Origin: Trichosphaerium sp. ATCC 40318
Lineage: Eukaryota; Discosea; Flabellinia; Trichosidae
DNA: 64,000 bases
Direction: 5' to 3'
Assembly: GCA_038496445.1 (NCBI GenBank)
Contig: JALMLS010000440.1
Span: forward strand, 248,001-312,000
Shown: piece by piece, positions 52,115 through 61,149 of the stretch
How the letters are laid out: each line of letters starts with the position of its first letter
How positions within the stretch are numbered: the first letter of the stretch is position 1
Notes under the pieces: model-generated
Databases searched by the model: none
Told to the model about the DNA's origin: nothing
Seen by the model: only the letters and a program-made list of their open reading frames with translations
Translations under genes and position numbers: made by a program

Positions 52115-54009
52115 TCATATCTCATTATCTTCACTCAGTGGGGGCAAGACGTCTTCGTCTTCAGCATTCATGTCAACAACATTCATGTATTTGCTCATGT
52201 CTGGTACACCAGTTCTTGCTTCACGTGATGATAGCACATTTCTTCTAGACGACTTTGTTATTGGTATTCCTGTCCTTACTTCAAATGGTCGTAGTGCATT
52301 ATTCCAACGCGGCATTTTCTTTGTTCGTGGTATTCCTGTCCTTGTTTCTCCGAATTTTGAGGGTTTGTTTTGGTTGTTAGTTTTTTTATGCTGTCTTTGT
52401 AACTCAGCAGCCTCAGCTAATAAGGCATCTTTGTCCTCGATCAATAGCTCATCATCTTCACTCAGTGGGGGCAAGACGTCTTCATCTTCAACATTCATAT
52501 TATCAACATTCATGTATTTGCTCATGATTACTGCCATTATTTCACTCCTTGTTAGTGGTAAACCAGTAAAATTCTTGACAAACTTTGTGTAGGGAATACC
52601 AGTCTCGATTTCAAATGCATTCAATCCAGATAACATATCCTCGATGGGGAACTCAGGCTTTGTTTCAGGAACACCACTCTCAAGTTCAGTGTTGTTCATC
52701 AATGTCAAGTTTGGTTCTTTTCTCCTGCTTCTATTTTTCTTTTGAGGTCGAGATTTCTTTTCTGGCATCATACCACGCATACCCTTTGTGTGAAGTTCGT
52801 TGGGTACTTGCCTATCGGTGCAAACCTAAACAGAATAAAGTCAGAAACGAGAACTCAAAACAACTTTGGCATAACAATTCTAAATTTGTATACCTCATGC
52901 CAAACAGTTATCCTTGGTTTGTTTCCATACTGTATTCTATGATTACCAGGTGGTATGGCTTTATTCGAAGCTTTTTCCGTAGCATAACCACACCACAATA
53001 CAGCGCACATGGGCGGTATGTCAATCCACTCATCATCTTGAGGGTCATGGAGTTGTAAGCCTTTCGTGTTTGACCCTAGGTTTAAAGCAAACAACCCTGG
53101 GTCGTAGTGTGCGATACAATTCATTGGAGGGACTGTGCGCTTCTACAAAAATGAGTAAGATAAAGAGAACGTGGTTTATTGTCATTATTGTAAACAAAGG
53201 TAGACGTACCTCGTTGTTGTAATAGTGAGCGAAATCAAGCATGCCATAGTTTGGTTTTTTTGAGTCGGTTTCGAGCATTGGTAGAGTTACACGCTGGCTT
53301 AACTCCTTTACTGAGCATCCAAATAATGTACTAGATGTTGCTTCCATAATTTGGTGAAGAACATCGTCCATCATTACTGAGAGAGGAGAAAGTGTAGCTT
53401 GTAGTTCCTGAGGGTAAAGAGACTTTTCAATGTAACTGAAAAAAAAAACAAGTCAGTTATTTGTGCGACACAACTGTACTTTTGAACATACCTTCCAGTA
53501 AGAATACGAAAGCTCTCTTTATGTGGAACAGCTAGAACATAGATTTAGTATCTCAAAAAGCCAGTGGATAGAAACAATTGAAAGGAACTTTTTTTGTGGA
53601 TATTTTCACGAAAATAAATTTACGGTTCAAAAAATCAGTGAAATGAACGGCCTGTCTTTGGTTTGTGGATACGTACGGTTATATCCCATTACCGTTGGGT
53701 AGTGGTATGTCTCTTTGTATTTTTTATCCTTGGAAAAGAAGCGTTCTGCAGCTTTCATGCTTTCCTTTGCCATTGTATTCATACGCTTGTTTAACTTAAA
53801 TACAGCCCATCCACGGCGTTTAAGGATCTTGTGGAGTCTATTTATTTCATTTTGATCCTTTTTTAGGACTTTATCTATTTCAATAGCTGGTTCATTTGAC
53901 TACAGGCCATGTTAGTTGTAAAACAACGAATTCAGAGTTTTAACGCTAAACGTAGACGCACCAAACTGCCTCCTTGACCTGAAAATGATGTTGATTGGCT
54001 CGTATTCAT
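52115..54009 (-). CDS. 2-oxoglutarate/Fe(II) oxygenase-like protein with repetitive acidic C-terminal tail
   Basis: Six exons from ATG 54009-54007 to TGA 52117-52115. The N-terminal part fits the isopenicillin-N-synthase-like oxygenases: 'LKRRGWAVFKLNKRM', 'AAERFFSKDKKYKETYHY', 'MGYNPVPHKESFRIL'. The core jelly-roll exon (53139-52890) carries the iron triad and co-substrate Arg in order: H and D in 'AHYDPGLFALNL', then 'KGLQLHDPQDDEWIDIPP', the distal H in 'GNHRIQYG' and R in 'KPRIT'. So an active dioxygenase is plausible. After about residue 280 a tail of about 215 residues follows, absent from usual family members. It has five copies of an 'ExRTGIPxTK' motif and two near-exact copies of 'MSKYMNVxxMNxEDEDVLPP'. 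The tail is acidic to basic and likely disordered. The substrate is unknown. Confidence 0.78.
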
Positions 54010-54490
54010 GTTATCTAAAACTCAGAATGAAAAAAATAACACTTTAGCTCAGAACAGTATTCACGTAAACGAGCCGGCAACTTTCGCACCAACGCACACG
54101 CCTTTTTTTTTTATTATACTTCTTAGGAGTGATAGACTTTGTGTTGTGGATGTGGTGTTAAAACAATATCACTAGAAGCATTTACAGAATTTATTCCACT
54201 CTACCATAATAGATATGGCAGAAATACCGTATGTACCGATCTCGGGCTGAAACGAAAAAAACGGTTCATAAACGGTTCAAACGGTGCGCTGCCACAAAAA
54301 CCTTAGTGAAAAATTTTAGGTTCACTGAATGAAGAACACAGTCTTGTTCTGCACCGCGGTTCGGACTAAAACCGAAGTCAAATGAAAACGGACCGGTATT
54401 AGACCGGTATTTGCCACTTTATACCATAATGCTCTGTCAACAAGTACGAACTGCAGAATTCAGTGTAAAAATAACTTGTGATTTATTAAA
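54010..54490. other. Intergenic stretch with 3' flank of the duplicated block
   Basis: From about 54430 the sequence ('GTCAACAAGTACGAACT') matches the flank at about 47711, marking the edge of the duplicated block. The part before holds short internal repeats ('GACCGGTATT' type, 54390-54412; 'ACGGTTCA', 54260-54280). No gene seen. Confidence 0.45.
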
Positions 54491-55868
54491 TCAAACGTCT
54501 GATTGATCCCAAAAGGAGTTGGCACACAATGGATCCAAAGTACATTCAAATCTATCATGACAAAATACAGCACATACATTATCGACACAGTTGGATGCAA
54601 AAATACAATCATTTTCTTGAACAAGACGAAAGCATCTTGCATGACTTTGACAACTTGTTTGAACAGGTATTGTTGGATCTTGACCTCCCACATTGATTGA
54701 CGATAATATTGGTGGGTCACAGAATGCTGCTGTGCCTTGCCTATAAAATGAACATTAAGTATTGTCACTTGACCATTCAAATAGCATTTTACGTACACAG
54801 AACTACCTTCATTTGAACGAATTGGAGGATCTTCTCTGGCGTCTGTCACAATTGCTGCTCCGATATTATCAATTTGACCAGGACCAACCATACCTACAAT
54901 GACACTACAAGATACTTCTTCATTTTCATCAAGAGTTGCTGTAAAAGCAAGAACACCTCCAATTGCGATTCTTGACTTTGTGTTTACACACACCAGTGAG
55001 GATGAATCGATAACAGCAATAGATGTATCAAAAGCGAGAGTGGCAATGATATTCTCAGTAGTTGCTGGTAATGAGTTGTAGTTTCGACACGTGACTTGTA
55101 TTTCGATTTTGTCACCCACACTCAATTCTTGAAGATCTATTTCACCAATAGATGATATTGTATGCCTAGTTTGGTGTTAGATCGCTCATCATTTCTCTTG
55201 AGTACATACCAACAAGATACAATCGGTTGAGAGCACATGTTTTGTACAACCACATCACTAGCTATTGAACCTTCCAAGGCAAGTTCTACTCTATCTACAG
55301 ATCCAAGGTGGCTTGCTTCATTCCCAAACGGTATACATACATCTAGCGCAGGACCATTTCTGATTGGTATGGTGAGCTGATGCAAAAGAGTAACGACATG
55401 AGGTGAAAGTGAATCCCAAAACTGGCCTCTCAATCCTAGTCTATTATCGTTTTCAATAATACGAAAGTTGAAGCAGCCTAACCTCTTGTTAATACTTCAT
55501 CCAAAGAAAAAATATAATGACAACGTACTAGCTCCATTTTGAAGAAAGTTTATTGGCGTTGGCATTCGAGGATTTAATAAATCAATACCGGAATAGACAA
55601 CTGTACAATTTCCAAGAGCACCAGTATCAGAGCTCAATGATAGCCCACCGAACAACGTTCTACAGCGAACTTGTACTGCCCCTGACATTGTTGCTATCAA
55701 ATCACGCTTTCCTCCAGCAATAGACGCGTCAAAAATGGAAATGATTGTTTTTGGATTGTCAGTGTTAGCGATTGTATCAGAAGCTACATTAAAGGGATCT
55801 ACTTGAAAGGTGTGGATTGCTGTAATTACTGCGAATATGAAAAAACAAAGAGTGACTGTTTGATACAT
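54491..55868 (-). CDS. Cysteine-rich secreted protein, family copy C (intact)
   Basis: ATG 55868-55866 opens the signal peptide 'MYQTVTLCFFIFAVITAIHT'. Four exons join in frame: exon 1 to about 55533 ('LGNCTVVYSGIDLLNPRMP', 'FLQNGAS'); exon 2 55475-55210 ('CFNFRIIENDNRLGLRGQFW', 'DVCIPFGNEASHLGS', 'MCSQPIVSCW'); exon 3 to about 54796 ('LSVGDKIEIQVTCRNYN', 'AFDTSIAVIDSSSLVCVN'); and a cysteine-rich last exon ('TSCQSHARCFRLVQENDC', 'CVDNVCAVFCHDRFECTL') ending at TGA 54493-54491. The last exon carries nine cysteines. No family recognised; an extracellular adhesive or recognition role is only a guess. CACGTG 55869-55874 directly abuts the start codon. Confidence 0.75.
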
Positions 55869-56510
55869 CACGTGTGTTTAGTCTATTTTTGGTTTTGAGG
55901 TTTTTTTGGTTCACAGTTTATTTCAAGATACAGCAACATAGATTGGAATGTGTTACACCTACTGTCTTCGGTACTTCCTTGACATAAGAACGCTAAAACT
56001 CGTTCTCTACAACTGTTATAATTCCATAGAAGGGTAAGGGAAAATGTTGTTGAGAACTTCTTCAAGGCAAAGTGATATCCGAAATGTAAACGACCTTGTA
56101 AAGTTATTTTCCTGCTTTCCAGTTGAAAACTAAGAGCAGCAAAGGAACGTAATACGCACCGCTGTAATCTGAGAACTCACAACAGATTGTGAGCACCAAA
56201 CCGCCTTCCCACTTTGCTCATTCCCTTTACACTAACTATACAGATACTTAAAATATGGTTACAGTGATTCCTCGTTTTTCTTCTTACAAACGTTTCAAAC
56301 TGCTGTTTTCACCAGTTTAGTATAAGATGGAACGCGAAACAACAAGAAAAGTAGCTACATTCTTCAGTGTTATCAAAATGGAACATGACTTTAGTAGCTA
56401 TGTTTCGCAAGTATTTGATAAGGAACTTCCCCAATACCGCGATACAATATCTTGCTTAAATTGTGAACCCAAAAGTAAAAACCAAAAATAGATCAAAACA
56501 CACGTGGGTG
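55869..56510. promoter_or_regulatory. Divergent promoter region of the secreted-family pair C/D
   Basis: 642 bases between outward-facing starts, alignable in inverted order with 49135-49753. CACGTG at 55869-55874 touches the C start codon, and CACGTG at 56501-56506 lies four bases before the D start codon. Preserved in both copies of the duplication, these are the best-supported candidates here for a functional E-box-like site, close enough to lie in the 5' leader. Confidence 0.65.
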
Positions 56511-57899
56511 ATGTCTCAAACACTCACTCTATGTTTCTTTGTATTCATTGGTACTGCGATACATGCTTTTCAAATAGATCCTTTTGAAGTACCTTCTATT
56601 GTAACAGCAACTCCTGACGACACTCCAAAAACACTCATTGTATTTTCAAATGCTATTGTTGGAAACGTGCGTATTGTTACAGCGAAGTACAGTGGTTTCG
56701 ATCCATTGGGTGAGTTTTCTTGTGGGATTGGATTGAACTCCGGCAACTTTTTTATTGCTAATGGCATTGCGGATAATGGAACTTGTATTCTTAGATATGC
56801 TGGTGGCACTCAACCTGAAGATACCCTGACAAATCCAATCAACTTCCTTCAAAACGGCGCTAGTACGTTGTTAACCTAAAAGTGAAGTTTATGCTAAATC
56901 AATGATAGGTTGTTACAACTTTCATATTTCCCTCAATGACGGTATTTTCGAAGCGAGAGCTCATTTTCGAGATTCATTCACAGATGAAATAGTTACCCTT
57001 TCTGAGCTAGTATCTGTTTTCTTATTTATGCCTCCTGGAGTTGATGTATGTATTCCTTATGGTAATCAAGCTGGTAAACTTGAAGCTGTAGATCTTGTAG
57101 AAGTAGAAATACGTTCTGTTCAATATAGGACAGATGCTGCGTTCAGTTACATATGCTCTCAACCGATTGTATCTTGTTGGTATGTACTGAAAGAGAAATG
57201 ATGAGTGATCTAACACCAAACTAGGCATACAATATCATCTATTGGTGAAATAGATCTTCAAGAATTGAGTGTGGGTGACAAAATCGAAATACGAGTCACG
57301 TGTAAAAACTACAACTCATTACCAGCAACAACTGAGAATATCATTGCCACTCTCGCTTTTGATACATCTATTGCTGTCATTGATTCATCTTCGCTTCATT
57401 GTATAAATGTAGCATCATCTATTGCCCGTGATGGTGCTATTGGTTTTACAGCAACTCTTGATGAAAACGAAGAAGTATCTTGTAGTGTCATTGTAGGTAT
57501 GGTTGGTCCTGGTCAAATTGATAATATCGGAGCAGCAATTGTGACAGATGCCAGAGAAGATCCTCCAATTCGTTCAAATGAAGGTAGTTCTGTGTACGTA
57601 AAATGCTATTTGAATGGTCAAGTGACAATACTTAATGTTCATTTTATAGGCAAGGCACAGCAGCATTCTGTGAGCCACCAATATTATCGTCAATCAATGT
57701 GGGAGGTCAAGATCCAACAATACCTGTTCAAACAAGTTGTCAAAGTCATGCAAGATGCTTTCGTCTTGTTCAAGAAAATGATTGTATTTTTGCATCAAAC
57801 TGTGTTGATAATGTATGTGCTGTATTTTGTCATGATAGATTTGAATGTACTTTGGATCCATTGTGTGCCAACTCCTTTTGGGATCAATCAGATATCTAA
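56511..57899 (+). CDS. Cysteine-rich secreted protein, family copy D (intact)
   Basis: ATG 56511 opens the signal peptide 'MSQTLTLCFFVFIGTAIHA'. Exon 1 (to about 56862) has 'FQIDPFEVPSIVTATPDD' and 'NGTCILRYAGGTQPEDTL'; exon 2 (56909-57179) has 'MPPGVDVCIPYGNQAGKL' and 'YICSQPIVSCW'; exon 3 (57226-57596) has 'LSVGDKIEIRVTCKNYN' and 'CSVIVGMVGPGQIDNIG'; and the last exon (57651-57899) is cysteine-rich, ending 'FWDQSDI'. The donor of exon 3 is GTACGT inside 'NEGSSV', chosen because it leads into the cysteine-rich frame conserved in all four copies. Two subfamilies exist: A/D and B/C differ in exons 1-2 but are nearly identical in exons 3-4, suggesting gene conversion. Function unknown. Confidence 0.77.
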
Positions 57900-58373
57900 T
57901 TTAATAAACATTTATTATTACAAAACAATCTACTACTTTTATATTATGTTAATGAAGCCTCTCAACATGTAAGGTGGTTATTTAACACAACTGAACAGGT
58001 GAACTTTTATTGTTAATGATAGCAACTACTGGTAATGCCCTCATACGAATTAACGGTTTAAAATTATTATTATAAGTTGTATAACAGTGGTTTAGTACCT
58101 GAAAAATGGCAAGCCGGCCTTATAAAGAAATCTTGTAACCTATCACCCAACACTGAGTCTACTGCTCTCATTGTAATGAAAACAAAATGGATTATACAAA
58201 CTAGTTGAATGATACAGAAAACACGTGTTTCGGTATCTCACAAGTGACGAGGATCAGCAGTGAAAACGACAGTACTCAGCACATTTTAGGTATAGAGTGA
58301 ACCACAATTGAATCCGAACAACTTATCCGAAGTCAAATGTGGTAAACAAAAAAAAAACTACAAAGTATTTGCT
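57900..58373. other. Intergenic stretch, no gene seen
   Basis: Contains the 3' flank of the duplicated block to about 57,910 and the upstream region of the P450, with CACGTG at about 58221. No coding signal. Confidence 0.4.
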
Positions 58374-59505
58374 ATGTTGTCGGTTGTTGCTATTTTTGTA
58401 GCTTTGTTTATCGTTTACATATTTTTTATACGTCGTACACGTAAAAGGATAAAAGGTCCTCCGGGTGAGCCTATACTTGGTAACATCAGGGAGTTTATAA
58501 GACAACCAACCGGTAATATACGCTACCAGCTACTGGAGAAGGTACTAGAAGCGTTAGATGTTGTTTTTGAATGACTTACGACAGTTAGTGGCGTAAACAG
58601 TATGGAGATGTCTATGAAATCTCCCTACTCGGCAGACAGCTTGTAGTGGTGTCTGACGCAGATGACATACGTTACATACTTAACGATCGACCTGGAGATT
58701 TTATTGCTCCGCCTATGTCTCCAAACGTGCTACGGGTACGTAATATGACTATTTTAGTACTTTACAAGCGTATAAGCTAACCTGTGGGTGCTAGGAACTT
58801 TCCACTAATGGGATGATGGCGACAGTTACAGGACCTCGTTGGAAGCGTTTAAGAAAAGCCGTTGCGCCATCATTTACAAAGGCAATACTCAGAAAGAACT
58901 TTAAACAGATATTTGACGTGTTTACTGAAATGATGGAAAAATGGCACGTGCTCGCCAAAACTGGAGAAGTTGTGTCTGATTTGTACAATCACACTTCTCA
59001 ATCTACTCTTGAAGTTATTTCCAGGACTACCCTCGGTATGCGTCCTTCTTTACTAGGTAAGAAAGATTTCGGAAAATACAGCGGTTGGCAAGCTGACATA
59101 TTGATTAGATGAAAAACAAAACCTCAGGTTCCGTGAAGCCTTGGCTATTCTGTTTTCCACAATATTTAAGAGAGGTAACTCGCCTTGGCCGTACTGGAAG
59201 ATTCCATACTGTAAACCCCAAGTACGCATATCAGGTGATCACATTCTGAAGCTAGTGTCACTAACAGACTACAAAAAGAAAGAAGCTTTTTTAGAAAACG
59301 AACTCAAAGAATTTGTAAATCCGTTCATTCAAAACGCTATTGATACCGCAAAAAAGAACGTACTGGAAGGCAAAGAACCATCTAACTTAGTAGAGGTAAA
59401 GCAGTGTTTTCTGTTTATTATTGTACTCCACTAATGACTTAAAAAGGCAATTGTTGATCACTCTGGCTGGACTGACGAAGAACTTTTTTCCAATTTAATC
59501 GGGTT
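58374..59505 (+). pseudogene. Cytochrome P450, N-terminal half only (ends in the I-helix)
   Basis: ATG 58374 starts a membrane anchor ('VVAIFVALFIVYIFFI'), basic residues and the proline hinge 'GPPGEPILGNI'. Exons near 58606-58735, 58796-59036, 59040-59085, 59141-59395 and 59447-59505 continue the P450 fold: 'WRKQYGDVYEISLLGRQLVV', the C-helix 'WKRLRKAVAPSFTKAIL', and 'TDEELFSNLIGL', which is the start of the I-helix. The chain stops there: the AGxDTT oxygen-binding motif, ExxR and the FxxGxRxCxG heme-cysteine loop are not seen before the window ends. A donor (GTATAT) follows at 59506, and a transposon-like block begins within about 400 bases. Either the gene was cut by the insertion, or the element sits in an intron and the other half lies beyond 64 kb. 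Confidence 0.7.
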
Positions 59506-59892
59506 GTATATCTCTATGCGCTGAATAGCTAAAAGAGGATTTCCGATACTCCGAATAGTGTTAAACAACTTTAAACACACTGTAGAAACGCTACCTGCAA
59601 GTACAGCTCATAATGTTGAGAATAAAAAAAACGGTTTGTGGTTCACACGTGTTTCATATTTTACAAGGTCTAAGTGCTTCAAACATGAACTTCTTGTAGA
59701 GCGTAGGGTTTTTATGGCCTCTAAAGTGCAGTTGAACGAAGGTACGGAACCGAAAAACGCTAAATAATGAAAGATGTCTTCAATGGGTTTATACTCCTTC
59801 GGAATAGTACCACACTCATGTTTACGCGTAAAATAAGATACCAATCTACTTTAAGCTTCCCAATTAGCTCGTCTAATGTAAATTGTTGATAG

Positions 59893-61140
59893 ATCCTAAT
59901 GAATGGCCTCTCGTTAGCTGGCGTAATCATAGCTGTGCTTGGGATGCTGTATACACAGGTTTACATTCTGTTGGTGATAACGTACATTTTTTGAAGCTGC
60001 AAGTGGATTTACACGTGCTAGGTGTTTCCTACTCTTTCAGTGCTTTTGAGAGATCCAAGCACAGAAAATAAAGAATTATTCATTAAACAGTTTTTGGCTG
60101 ATCTCTATGAACGTTTTCCGAAGGAGAAAAAGAAGATTGAAGTGGCATATATCAAACAACGTTCTGGCATATATTCAACACTATTCAATGTCGATGCTGT
60201 TCATGAGTTTGTGCAACAACAATGTCTTGCTTTTCATGCGACCTATGAGTATGATGTACAATGCAACTGTGAAGGTATTGTGCCCATATTTATAGCTATA
60301 ACATTGCATAGAATACCAAACAAAACCTGTGTTTGTTTTTGCACCTAGAAGCGTCCAACACAATTTTGAAGAATGGGTAAACAAGAAAATTGGCAGAGCT
60401 TCAAACTGCAAAACATGTCGCTATGGTGGTTCCAAAGAAATCAAGGCATACAATATCTCAACATTACAGTGCTTACACAATTATAGGCTATTACTTTGCC
60501 GTTGTTACTTACAGTACTGCCAAAGAATGATTTCAATGACATTCCAGAGTTGTTTATGCATAACAAACAGTACTAACATAATTGTGGTTTCATTTAACTT
60601 TACATAGTGAGTGGAAAGCACAGTACATAATTATGTGGCAGCCAAATCCAAAACATTTTACATGTTACGTCAGCACCAACAGCGGTTGGTGGTTTGTGGA
60701 TAACATGAAAAACCCAACTATTGGTGTTAAATCAAACCCATGTTTGTTTTTTTTGACAAATTAATAGTTGACAACTGTAGGGACAAATACAAAAGTGCAT
60801 GGTGATGGGTGGAGAGTTCAGCGTGTAATATACAAATGTGATAATCCATATAAAGTCACTTTGGATGTCAAACATAGTCACAACATTCACACCACCAAAA
60901 GAAGTACTATTCAAATAGACTTGCTTGATGAGCCCAACAGTTCTGATTCTATGTTTGTACCCACCAACAACAATAGCAATGAGCATGATGAGGCTTTTTC
61001 AGTTGAAAATAAAGAGACGGCTAAAGCTACAATATTTGTTCCTGGTCCAAAACACAAGAGCATTTCTATTGTTGTTGTACTTGGTAGACGAAGGGCCTTG
61101 TGGTTTGAAAAGGCTGTGTGTATTATGACATTTTTCAATA
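59893..61140 (+). CDS. Ubiquitin-specific-protease-like (C19-type) domain of the element
   Basis: Short exons give the landmarks of USP-like cysteine peptidases in order. The Cys box 'VSWRNHSCAWDAVYT' is followed by a helical stretch ('FIKQFLADLYERFPKEKKKI'), a zinc-like pair in 'WVNKKIGRASNCKTCRYGG', 'LPLLLTVLPKNDFNDIPELF' and the His box 'HFTCYVSTNSGWWFVDNMK'. One joint (60275 to 60350) is not in phase by any GT-AG pair I tried, so the chain may be damaged. After the His box an exon from about 60780 ('HGDGWRVQRVIYKCDNPY') continues. Whether this is one gene with the transposase or a separate one is open. Peptidase domains occur in some animal and fungal transposons (Ulp1/OTU types); this combination is unfamiliar to me. 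Confidence 0.5.
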
Positions 61141-61149
61141 GCTAAGTTG

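Larger units (their letters stand above)
47700..57910. repeat. Inverted duplication of a 3.4-kb divergent gene pair
   Basis: Block 1 (about 47.70-51.19 kb, order A minus, B plus) and block 2 (about 54.43-57.91 kb, order C minus, D plus) are the same pair in opposite orientation: D matches A and C matches B by signal peptide and exons 1-2, and the shared spacer is inverted. The 3' flanks of all four genes also match. The 3.2 kb between blocks (small gene and 2OG oxygenase-like gene) is unique. Confidence 0.8.

Noticed and set aside
52170-52592. Plus-strand 140-codon frame opposite the oxygenase tail
   Set aside because: It mirrors the repetitive tail on the coding strand; hydrophobic only because of strand complementarity.
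50740-57972. Long frames (about 175-235 codons) through the last exons of the secreted family, in a frame other than the cysteine-rich one
   Set aside because: They read through the intron, and the last exon in that frame lacks the conserved cysteines. The GTACGT donor leads in phase into the cysteine-rich frame in the copies checked. The open alternative frame is shared only because the copies are near-identical.
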